This document shows, in pieces, positions 16,850 to 24,347 of a stretch of DNA of 64,000 bases. Under the pieces are notes generated by a model. It was not told where the DNA came from. It did not search any database and saw only the letters and a program-made list of their open reading frames with translations. Origin of the DNA: a virus; the IMG/VR virus record IMGVR_UViG_3300032242_001941, positions 1 through 64,000 of that record. One strand, written 5' to 3'. The position numbers and the translations under genes were made by a program. Within the stretch, counting starts at the first letter, position 1. Each line of letters starts with the position of its first letter.

Positions 16850-17201
16850 TAGATTTTCTTTTTGATTTTTTACGGCTCATTTCGCTAAGACTGCAAACTG
16901 GCCCGTGCAGTATTTCAAGATCTTTATTGGTAAAAGTACGCAGATAGGGTTTAAATAAATCCCACTCTGTTTTAAGAAATATATTAATGGGTACAGTTCT
17001 ATTACTTTCCCACCACCAAATGTTTGCCAGTTCTAAAAACTTTTGTTTAATTTCTACGTTTTGTATAGCACCAAAGTCGTAGATAGTAGTAATGTAATCA
17101 TCTTGATTTTGTATGATTCCCACGTATTCTGTAGTGGCGCAGACACACAAGGTTATAAATGGGTACTTTTCTGCTAGTTTTTCAAAAAAATCATTAGTCA
17201 T
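16824..17201 (-). CDS. Reverse-strand unknown protein
   Basis: 125 residues if started at the ATG at 17201 (MTNDFFEKLAEKYPF). An in-frame ATG at 17237 adds 12 residues of unclear quality. It is convergent with the Pol III alpha-like gene and overlaps it by 26 bp. Tryptophan-rich centre (NIWWWESNR) and a basic C-terminus (SRKKSKRKSITLVRRLD), with no known motif. The amino-acid pattern looks like a real soluble protein rather than a shadow. It is one of three reverse-strand genes in the window. Confidence 0.68.
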   Translation of the reverse strand: MTNDFFEKLAEKYPFITLCVCATTEYVGIIQNQDDYITTIYDFGAIQNVEIKQKFLELANIWWWESNRTVPINIFLKTEWDLFKPYLRTFTNKDLEILHGPVCSLSEMSRKKSKRKSITLVRRLD

Positions 17202-17248
17202 ATCGTGTGAATATTTACCAAAACGTTTTCCAATCAAAATCTAAAGGC

Positions 17249-17256
17249 GCTAAATA
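17249..17256 (+). promoter_or_regulatory. T4-type late promoter motif GCTAAATA
   Basis: GCTAAATA ends 6 bp before the ATG at 17263, the same leaderless geometry as at 3397. Confidence 0.5.
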
Positions 17257-17262
17257 TACTGT

Positions 17263-18414
17263 ATGTATTCCACCCAAGTCTATCTCTATCAACAGCTAAC
17301 ACGAGTATTGTTAATGGATACTTTGGATGGCGAAACTTTTATCTATAGGTATGATCCTGTGTACGCAAAACAATTAACCATAAACAAGGGCGTTGATAAT
17401 GTGCTCTTATTCGAGTTTATAAATCAAGAAGAAAAGCCAGTTAACATTACCGGTAACACTTTCTTTTTTCGTGTGATCAGCACTGCGGGTGATGAATTAC
17501 TATTAGAAAAACCCATGGTTATTTTAAATGCTGCGACTGGTCGCGCCAAGGTGCAATTTAGTGGTAGCGAGTTGCTAGAAGTACTAGCACAGCCAGCCAA
17601 CTACAGTATTCAACGTACACAACCTGCAGGTGGCTACAGCGACGCTGTATTTGTTAACGCACAAGCAGGCGCTCGTGCTCCGGTAAACATTGTGGACAGC
17701 ATATTGCCACAACACGTACCCAGTGCGCCGTTGACCATACCAACTAACAAGTTATCAGCACAAGCTTCATATGATGGCGCTACCTGGGGACAAGCCCCAA
17801 CCAATGCATTTTGGTCTGGCAATCCCAACGGTGGCAACTATTGGAATAGTTTTTTAAACACAGAATTTTTCAGTAGTTTTATTGAACCAGCAAATGCGGT
17901 TACCACAGTGCAGATGACCTTGGATGGCTACACAGGAACAATCAAAGCCCAAGCAGCGGAAAACTATCAAAGTATTTGGTACAACGTAACTGAATCTACA
18001 ACATACTACAACGAAACTCGTACAATCTATATGAACATCATGGGATGGCATCCTATACTCAGAATATGTTTTAATAACAGTGTCTTTGCTGTACCGGATC
18101 AACCCGGAACACCGGCGATTGCCTATGCAATTACAGAAAATGGTGTAGTTACTGGTATTAATGTTATCAACGGTGGAAGTGGTTATTTGGCTCCTCCAAA
18201 GATCAATATTGTTGGCGATGGATCCGGCGCTACGGCTGTGGCCACAATATCCGGTGGAGTAGTTGACAACATCGAAGTGACCAACGGTGGTTCGGGTTAT
18301 TGGTACTTGCCCAATGCCGGAATGGGTGCTGGATTATATCCAAATGCTCCTAACCAGACTGGAGCCGCTGTTCTAATCAGTACCGGTTACGTAATCGATT
18401 TGCTCTACAGATAA
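17263..18414 (+). CDS. Probable virion structural protein (neck or fibre type)
   Basis: 383 residues. The N-terminal half is beta-rich and starts MYSTQVYLYQQLTRVLLMD. The C-terminal half has two copies of a GGSGY-type repeat (VINGGSGYLAPPKINIVGDG and EVTNGGSGYWYLPN), a pattern frequent in phage fibres and adhesion proteins. High Gly, Asn, Ser and Thr content and a late-type promoter motif fit a structural protein. The exact virion position cannot be read from sequence. It is flanked by replication genes, so it is an isolated late gene in an early block. Confidence 0.65.
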   Translation: MYSTQVYLYQQLTRVLLMDTLDGETFIYRYDPVYAKQLTINKGVDNVLLFEFINQEEKPVNITGNTFFFRVISTAGDELLLEKPMVILNAATGRAKVQFSGSELLEVLAQPANYSIQRTQPAGGYSDAVFVNAQAGARAPVNIVDSILPQHVPSAPLTIPTNKLSAQASYDGATWGQAPTNAFWSGNPNGGNYWNSFLNTEFFSSFIEPANAVTTVQMTLDGYTGTIKAQAAENYQSIWYNVTESTTYYNETRTIYMNIMGWHPILRICFNNSVFAVPDQPGTPAIAYAITENGVVTGINVINGGSGYLAPPKINIVGDGSGATAVATISGGVVDNIEVTNGGSGYWYLPNAGMGAGLYPNAPNQTGAAVLISTGYVIDLLYR

Positions 18415-18426
18415 CACCAAACATTC

Positions 18427-18455
18427 TTGATTTCACACAAACAATCTGCTATAAT
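18427..18455 (+). promoter_or_regulatory. Sigma70-like promoter with leaderless spacing for primase
   Basis: TTGATT, a 17-bp spacer and TATAAT. The -10 ends 5 bp before the ATG at 18461. Confidence 0.6.
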
Positions 18456-18460
18456 ATAGT

Positions 18461-19420
18461 ATGATTGATGTGGTCTCCTTTTTACCTGCTAAACGAAAAC
18501 AAACAGCCAGTGGCTGGATAAGTTTCAACGCACCTTGTTGCATTCATCGCGGCGACACGCAAGACAAGCGACAGCGTGGCGGTATTAAACCTGGCACTGA
18601 CGGATCTTGGAGTTATCACTGTTTCAACTGTGGATATACTGCTAGTTTTGTCCTAGGACGTAACTTAACTTACAAGGCTCGGCAACTTCTTAAATGGTTA
18701 GATGTACCTGCGGAAGAAATTGAACGCATAAATCTTGAAAGTTTAAAACAAAAAAGTATTGAAGGCCTCCTGGGCGAACGACAAGAAATAGTACAACGAT
18801 TATATGCAATTGAATTTGAAGATCGAGACTTACCTGCAGAAACAAAAGAGTTAAATGACCTGGCTGTGGAATATTTGCAAGGTAGGGCAATACCACTAGA
18901 CTATCCATTTTTATATAAAACAATGCCACGTCGTGGCATTGTAATTCCGTTTACGCACAACAATCAAGTGGTAGGGCACACTACAAGATTTTTAGACGAC
19001 CGCACACCTAGATATATTCAAGATATACAGCCAGGTTATGTATTTGGTACAGACTTGCAAGGCGCAGATTGGCAAACAGTCATTGTAGTCGAAGGTGTGT
19101 TTGATGCCTTAAGCATTAACGGCTTGGCAGTCTTACACGCAGAGATCAATGATGCACAGGTTAAATTAATACGTAGTCTAGGCCGCAACGTTATAGTAGT
19201 ACCAGATCAAGACGAAGCTGGTATGCGGTTAGTGGATCGTGCAGTAGAATTAGGCTGGGCTGTTAGTATGCCCGAGTGGCCTGAGGGCATTAAGGATGTA
19301 AATGATGCAGTAATTCGTTTGGGTAAGTTGGCTACATTGATAACTATAATGCAAGCCCGAGAAACTAGCAAGATCAAAATAGAACTAAGGAAAAAACAAC
19401 TTGTTAAAAGACTACGGTAA
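18461..19420 (+). CDS. DNA primase, gp61-like
   Basis: 319 residues. An N-terminal zinc-binding domain has C26, C27 and H29 with CFNC at 53-56, as in phage primases. A Toprim-like domain carries VVVEGVFDALS (acidic Glu) and VVPDQDEAGM (Asp pair). It synthesises RNA primers on the lagging strand together with the gp41 helicase. The stop falls inside a 17-bp sequence that recurs at the gp41 start. In the undisrupted arrangement primase and helicase would have overlapped directly. The ATG follows the -10 by 5 bp. Confidence 0.9.
   Translation: MIDVVSFLPAKRKQTASGWISFNAPCCIHRGDTQDKRQRGGIKPGTDGSWSYHCFNCGYTASFVLGRNLTYKARQLLKWLDVPAEEIERINLESLKQKSIEGLLGERQEIVQRLYAIEFEDRDLPAETKELNDLAVEYLQGRAIPLDYPFLYKTMPRRGIVIPFTHNNQVVGHTTRFLDDRTPRYIQDIQPGYVFGTDLQGADWQTVIVVEGVFDALSINGLAVLHAEINDAQVKLIRSLGRNVIVVPDQDEAGMRLVDRAVELGWAVSMPEWPEGIKDVNDAVIRLGKLATLITIMQARETSKIKIELRKKQLVKRLR
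19401..19417 (+). repeat. 17-bp direct repeat, left copy
   Basis: TTGTTAAAAGACTACGG, identical to 20523-20539. It is the 3' end of the primase gene and the 5' end of the radical SAM gene. The right copy is the 5' end of gp41. The copies bracket the radical SAM insertion. Confidence 0.9.
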
Positions 19421-20510
19421 TTGGTGCCCTGACATCTATCACAACTTGTTTGTTGACCGCTACAATGACGATTCAATACGTGTTGCTCCGTGTTGTCAAG
19501 CAACCGCGTCTGTCGAATCAATTGATACTTTTAACTTTGAATCTAATCCATATTTAAATAAATTAAGAGAGCAATTTAAAAATAATGAACGACCGACGGA
19601 ATGTCAAGCCTGTTGGGTTGCCGAAGATGTAGGCCATCAAAGTCGTCGTCAACTTCGAATTGAAGGAGATTCAGCAATTGATAAAATTGACCATGATGTA
19701 GTGCTTACAGGATTAGATCATTCAGCTACTTGGGCGTGTAATCTTGCTTGCATCATGTGCGGACCGATTAACAGCAGTACCTGGGCCAAGGAGCTGGCAT
19801 TTACCAAACAACAATTGATTGAATTAGGTAGATATTTACAAAAAACAAACAGATTTGTTGACGTACTTGATTTATCAAATATTACCAAAGTTTATTTCAA
19901 TGGCGGCGAACCATTATTGAACAACGAACATTTAACTCTATTACAAACATTAGATAAACAAGATCTTTTAAAAAATGTTGATTTAAGCTATACTAGTAAT
20001 GGTACCATTAGCCCTTCACAACAGGTCAAAGACCTGTGGAATAAGGCTCGGTCGGTAGGATTATGTTTTAGTATTGATGCTACCAACGATGCGTTTAACT
20101 ATGTAAGGCACCCAGGAGATTGGAACGTGGCCAGTAATAACATAACAAAGCTAATACACTCCTCTGACAAATTAAACATTTCAATCAATATAACTGTGGG
20201 TAATTATAATGTGTTAGAAGTCATTGATGTGTATAATTGGTTTCAAACAATCTTACCCAATACTCCAAAATCATTTTATCCGCAATTTGTCAATTGGCCA
20301 CATTTTAACCTAGAACATTTGCCATTGTCGGTTAAACACAGAGTAATTGAGGAATTAAAAGGTATTGAAATTCTCAGTGGAATTGTGAATTATATCAACT
20401 CTACCATGGATTCACCGGTGTCAGACCATTGGATAAACGTTCTTAATCAAATTGACTCTCGTCGAGGAACAAATTGGAAGGAATCTTTAAAAATTGGAAA
20501 ATATTATTAA
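19401..20510 (+). CDS. Radical SAM protein with N-terminal auxiliary Cys cluster (copy 2)
   Basis: 369 residues from the TTG at 19401, overlapping the primase end by 20 bp. The core motif CX3CX2C is CNLACIMC at 113-120, followed by NGGEPLL. N-terminal auxiliary Cys are WCPDIY, APCC and ECQACW, and a SRRQLRIE segment is shared with the reverse-strand copy at 21929-22957. It sits between primase and helicase, two genes that normally work as a pair. Its first 17 bp duplicate the helicase start, which suggests insertion. Function and substrate unknown. Base composition is more A/T-rich than the flanking replication genes by eye. Confidence 0.85.
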   Translation: MLKDYGNWCPDIYHNLFVDRYNDDSIRVAPCCQATASVESIDTFNFESNPYLNKLREQFKNNERPTECQACWVAEDVGHQSRRQLRIEGDSAIDKIDHDVVLTGLDHSATWACNLACIMCGPINSSTWAKELAFTKQQLIELGRYLQKTNRFVDVLDLSNITKVYFNGGEPLLNNEHLTLLQTLDKQDLLKNVDLSYTSNGTISPSQQVKDLWNKARSVGLCFSIDATNDAFNYVRHPGDWNVASNNITKLIHSSDKLNISINITVGNYNVLEVIDVYNWFQTILPNTPKSFYPQFVNWPHFNLEHLPLSVKHRVIEELKGIEILSGIVNYINSTMDSPVSDHWINVLNQIDSRRGTNWKESLKIGKYY

Positions 20511-20522
20511 AAGGAATTTATT

Positions 20523-20539
20523 TTGTTAAAAGACTACGG
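20523..20539 (+). repeat. 17-bp direct repeat, right copy
   Basis: Identical to 19401-19417. It encodes LLKDYG at the N-terminus of gp41, while the left copy encodes the same residues at the N-terminus of the radical SAM protein. Confidence 0.9.
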
Positions 20540-21932
20540 GCTTGATGTCCAACGACTATTCTTAGAAATGATGTTGCAAGACGCAGAGTCTTATGTGCGT
20601 GTGCAGAACATTTATAATCCAGAAAACTTTGATCGCAGCCTACGTCCGGTAGCTGAGTTCATTGCTACACACAGTAATGAATATAAAACATTACCGGGTA
20701 CAGAGCAGATTCGAGCCGCAACAGGTGTAGAGTTAAAACATATTCCTGATTTAAATGAGGGTCATTTTGAGTGGTTCATGACCGAGTTTGAAGGCTTTAC
20801 TCGTAGACAAGAACTAGAACGAGCAATTTTAAAATCAGCAGACTTGTTGGAGAAGGGCGAGTATGATCCTGTAGAAAAACTGATCAAAGATGCGGTGCAG
20901 ATCAGTTTGACCAAAGATATGGGTACAGATTATTTTGCAGATCCAAGACTTCGTATTGACAAATACTTCAACTCGGGTGGACAAGTAAGCACAGGATGGC
21001 CACAAATGGACAAGATCTTGTACGGCGGATTTAGTCGTGGGGAACTTAACATTTTTGCTGGCGGATCTGGGTCGGGTAAGAGTTTGGTTATGATGAACAT
21101 AGCACTAAGTTGGCTACAAGCAGGACTCAGTGGTGTGTATATTAGTTTAGAACTTTCAGAAGAACTATGTGCCCTGCGTACGGATGCCATGTTGGCAGGA
21201 ATGAGTACCAAAGAGATTCGCAAGGATATTGATCAAACTGAACTTAAGGTTAAACTGGTAAGCAAGAAAGCTGGACAGTATCGTATCAAAGCACTGCCAG
21301 CACAGAGCAATATCAATGACATTCGCAGTTACATCAAGGAAGTGCAAGTGCAAACAGGTATTAAGGTAGACTTTATCATGTGCGATTACTTGGACCTGTT
21401 GATGCCGGTCAGTGCCAAGGTCAGTCCCAATGACCTGTTTGTCAAAGACAAGTACGTTTCAGAAGAGTTGCGTAACTTGGCCAAAGAACTTAATGTGTTG
21501 TTTGTTACAGCATCGCAGTTGAATCGTAGTGCGGTAGAAGAAATTGAATTTGACCATAGTCATATTAGTGGTGGTATTTCAAAGATTAATACTGCGGATA
21601 ATGTGTTTGGTATCTTTACAAGTCGTGCTATGCGCGAACGTGGCAAGTATCAGATTCAGTGTATGAAGTCGCGCTCTAGTACAGGTGTTGGTATGAAGAT
21701 TGATTTAGATTACAACATCGAAACTATGCGTATCACAGACCCAGGCGAAGAAGCCGGTCCTGTTAATTCGTTTGCCAAAGGCAATTTGTTAGACAGTATC
21801 AAAGCCAAAAGCACAATGATTAATGGAACAGAATCAGTAAATCCAGCCGATAGAGAAGAAACTGTTAAGATTACCGCAGATGTGCAAAGTGCCAAACTAA
21901 AGCAGTTATTGGGACAAATTAAACAATCTTAA
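20523..21932 (+). CDS. Replicative DNA helicase, gp41-like (DnaB superfamily)
   Basis: 469 residues, TTG start after AAAGGAA. The N-terminal helical domain (about 1-150) is followed by a RecA-like motor with Walker A GGSGSGKS at about 180-187, Walker B FIMCDYLDLL, and the DnaB-type TASQLNRSA segment. The hexameric enzyme unwinds the fork 5' to 3' and recruits primase gp61. A spacer of 12 bp separates it from the upstream radical SAM gene. The convergent radical SAM gene downstream starts 4 bp before the gp41 stop on the other strand. Confidence 0.92.
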   Translation: MLKDYGLDVQRLFLEMMLQDAESYVRVQNIYNPENFDRSLRPVAEFIATHSNEYKTLPGTEQIRAATGVELKHIPDLNEGHFEWFMTEFEGFTRRQELERAILKSADLLEKGEYDPVEKLIKDAVQISLTKDMGTDYFADPRLRIDKYFNSGGQVSTGWPQMDKILYGGFSRGELNIFAGGSGSGKSLVMMNIALSWLQAGLSGVYISLELSEELCALRTDAMLAGMSTKEIRKDIDQTELKVKLVSKKAGQYRIKALPAQSNINDIRSYIKEVQVQTGIKVDFIMCDYLDLLMPVSAKVSPNDLFVKDKYVSEELRNLAKELNVLFVTASQLNRSAVEEIEFDHSHISGGISKINTADNVFGIFTSRAMRERGKYQIQCMKSRSSTGVGMKIDLDYNIETMRITDPGEEAGPVNSFAKGNLLDSIKAKSTMINGTESVNPADREETVKITADVQSAKLKQLLGQIKQS

Positions 21933-22957
21933 TCAGTTAAAATTCTTGCAATTTCTGGCAGGTAATTTTTAATGTCAATGCGTTTAGCAAGATCCTGTGC
22001 TTGTATTTTATTTTTATATTCAGCAAGATCAATTTCGTCTCCGGTTATACTTGCCCATGGAGCCGCAAAAGAATTTTCAGATAGTAGTTCCTTTAATTCT
22101 ACCGGCATTGCAGTCAAACTTAACCAGTTTGGATAATTTACAATATTATGATTGTATCTAAGACCTTGTTGAGTAAACCAATTAACAGTTTGATCATGAT
22201 AAAAGATGTTTAACGAGCTTATAGTGTATGATATACTAATATTTTTAGTAATCTTTTGATAGTCCGCAATATTTTTAATTACTTGATCCCACTTTGCCGG
22301 CCATCTTAGATATTCAAACACAGGACCAATTCCATCAACACTTATACAAATATTTAAATCTGTGAATTTTGATAACAGATCTAATTGTGTTTGTTTTAAA
22401 TTAATACTGCCGTTGGTTATAATTGATACAAAACAATCGGTATTTTTATGTTCTACAAGTTTTTCCAATATGGTAAATGTTTTTGGATCAAAAAATGGTT
22501 CGCCGCCTAGTAGGCTAATACGTCGAGCAGAAGAATAATTAATATCTGTTTCCTCTAAATTAATTTCGGTTAAATTTATTGGTGTTGCACCCATTTTTCT
22601 TTCAACCTCTGCCCACTTAGTTGAAGCCATACTTCCGCAGGACACACAGGCCTGATTACAAAGATTGCTTGTGGTTATTTGATAAATTACAGGGGTAATT
22701 TGAGTTGTAGCACAATTGTATCTTATTAAATGTAGATCACGATCAAGTTTATAGTCTAGGAATTCATTTTCCAGTTGTCTTCTACTTTTTTGACCAATTG
22801 ATTCTACGGTCCAACATCTTGAACAAGCTGGTGATTTAGTTCCGGCCAATAGATCAATTTTTAATTGATTTACATTGGTATCTTTGGGTAATAAGCAGCA
22901 GGGAGTGTTGGCAGGTAGTTCTGTACTATACCAAGGCAAAACGCAAAATGTATCCAT
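21929..22957 (-). CDS. Reverse-strand radical SAM protein (copy 3)
   Basis: 342 residues from the ATG at 22957 (MDTFCVLPWYSTEL). An in-frame ATG further upstream would add a hydrophobic stretch unlike the family and is rejected. Auxiliary Cys are at 5, 20, 21, 45 and 48. The core motif CNQACVSC is at 100-107, followed by LLGGEPFF. It is read toward gp41 and overlaps its last 4 bp. A TTAAATAC late-type motif lies 3 bp upstream of the start. It closely resembles copy 2 in its N-terminal cluster (CxxCW, SIGQKSRRQLE). Substrate unknown. Confidence 0.85.
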   Translation of the reverse strand: MDTFCVLPWYSTELPANTPCCLLPKDTNVNQLKIDLLAGTKSPACSRCWTVESIGQKSRRQLENEFLDYKLDRDLHLIRYNCATTQITPVIYQITTSNLCNQACVSCGSMASTKWAEVERKMGATPINLTEINLEETDINYSSARRISLLGGEPFFDPKTFTILEKLVEHKNTDCFVSIITNGSINLKQTQLDLLSKFTDLNICISVDGIGPVFEYLRWPAKWDQVIKNIADYQKITKNISISYTISSLNIFYHDQTVNWFTQQGLRYNHNIVNYPNWLSLTAMPVELKELLSENSFAAPWASITGDEIDLAEYKNKIQAQDLAKRIDIKNYLPEIARILTD

Positions 22958-22960
22958 CTC

Positions 22961-22968
22961 GTATTTAA
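22961..22968 (-). promoter_or_regulatory. Late promoter motif TTAAATAC on the reverse strand
   Basis: Reads toward the ATG at 22957 with 3 bp between. It is divergent from the forward TAAATA motif at 22990-22997. Confidence 0.4.
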
Positions 22969-22989
22969 GGATAGTATGTGCTATAATTA

Positions 22990-22997
22990 AATAAATA
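22990..22997 (+). promoter_or_regulatory. Late promoter motif AATAAATA
   Basis: An A/T-rich late-type motif 22 bp before the ATG at 23020. AAAAAGG serves as ribosome site. Confidence 0.4.
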
Positions 22998-23019
22998 ATA
23001 AAAAGGTTCTGGACCCAAA

Positions 23020-23268
23020 ATGCAAAAGAAAACTCGTAGTTTATTAGAAGAATTGGACTCAATGTACATTGAGCGAGATCAGCGCCATGTTATTGAAAAC
23101 CGCGCCGCTAATGTCATTGCCAGTGCTATACGCTTGTTAGAGCAGATTGATGAAAGTTATAATCTTGAAGACGCCCAGAATCTCCAACGCAAATTGCTCA
23201 ACGCTATTAATCAACGTGATCCCGGCAAGTTTACCCGCACAGTGAGACGTACCGATGCAAATTCATGA
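23020..23268 (+). CDS. Small charged helical protein
   Basis: 82 residues, almost entirely predicted helix with alternating charge (LLEELDSMYIERDQRHVIE, then LQRKLLNAINQRDPGKF). No known motif. It overlaps the next gene by 14 bp and is probably co-transcribed with it from a late promoter. Its place before two large late genes suggests a virion assembly or structural role, which is inference. Confidence 0.68.
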   Translation: MQKKTRSLLEELDSMYIERDQRHVIENRAANVIASAIRLLEQIDESYNLEDAQNLQRKLLNAINQRDPGKFTRTVRRTDANS

Positions 23269-24346
23269 AATAACAGAATCTCGAGTTAAAGAAGGATTCC
23301 TTGGAGATCTTGGCGGTGTTGCTAAGGGAGTTGGCAAGAATATTTTTACAGCCGCGGGCGGTGGTGACCTTGGTCCAGGTAATGCTGCCAAAAGTGCCGC
23401 CGGAAGTGCTGCTGGATTAGCCGCACAAGGGTATGGACCTAATTATCAAAAACCCAGTGAAAAATGGCAAGACAAGTATAAACAAATCTCAACGGATCCA
23501 ACAATTAAACAGTATGCGGCCAGCATAGCTCAAGGCTGGATTAAAAATTCTGGTAATTTAATTCCTGCAAGTGCCGGCGCCCAAGGATCTAATATTACTG
23601 CTCAACTATTGCCAATTTTAACAAGCGCCGGCAAAAGAAATAAAAATACACTGTCGACAACACAAATTGGTCAAATTTTAGCTAAAGGTGCTCCGACTAT
23701 CTGGAAAAATACTATAGATAAATCTAAAGCAATTTCAGAATTAGCCAAGCAATTGGCTGCACAAGGCATTACCGTCCAGGAACTTCCTGGTGCTGGAGCG
23801 ACCACTGCAACCACACCAGCAACAAAACCAATAACAAAATATTCCTATAATAAACCTGGACAAATGAGTTCAGAATTAGCCGGAAGTAAAACTGGACAGA
23901 ATATGCAGAAAATGTTTGGAGCACCCAAAGGTGGCATCCAAGACATGCAGTCTGATCTTAATGAAACAATATCTCCAGCTGCCGAACAGTATAAACAAGC
24001 CTTTATTCAATACACTGATCAACAATTTGCAACCAAAGTGCCTAACACTGGCGAAACTATAACTATGGATATGGTTCGCGCTCATCAACAAGGCCTGGGT
24101 GCGGAACTAACAAAGGCCCTGGATCAAATTGTTCAAACTCAAGGAACCTCTGCACAGGCTGCTGCCATTGAAAACTATGCCAAATTAGCAGTAGCCGGAG
24201 TTCAAGCCGAGGCACAGCGTTCAAAAAATCAATACGGTACTCAACAAACTAGCCTTGGGATTGGTTCTCGAGACCTTGCTAGTCTCAAAGCTCTAGCTCA
24301 AACACCGGCTGGTAAAGAGATGTTAATAAAACAATTGGGCCTTTAA
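23255..24346 (+). CDS. Gly/Ala-rich late protein with capsid-targeting-like N-terminus
   Basis: 363 residues, not recognised. The start MQIHEITESRVKEGFLGDLGG combines an MxIxEI N-terminus seen in other late genes here with an EG(F)LG segment like the module linkers of the 1055-residue protein. A Gly/Ala-rich hydrophobic stretch follows (residues 15-60), then Gln-rich helices to the C-terminus (QQLAAQGITVQELPGAG and later). Likely a virion component. The KEG/FLG boundary might be a maturation cleavage site, but this is inference. Confidence 0.7.
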   Translation: MQIHEITESRVKEGFLGDLGGVAKGVGKNIFTAAGGGDLGPGNAAKSAAGSAAGLAAQGYGPNYQKPSEKWQDKYKQISTDPTIKQYAASIAQGWIKNSGNLIPASAGAQGSNITAQLLPILTSAGKRNKNTLSTTQIGQILAKGAPTIWKNTIDKSKAISELAKQLAAQGITVQELPGAGATTATTPATKPITKYSYNKPGQMSSELAGSKTGQNMQKMFGAPKGGIQDMQSDLNETISPAAEQYKQAFIQYTDQQFATKVPNTGETITMDMVRAHQQGLGAELTKALDQIVQTQGTSAQAAAIENYAKLAVAGVQAEAQRSKNQYGTQQTSLGIGSRDLASLKALAQTPAGKEMLIKQLGL

Positions 24347-24347
24347 T

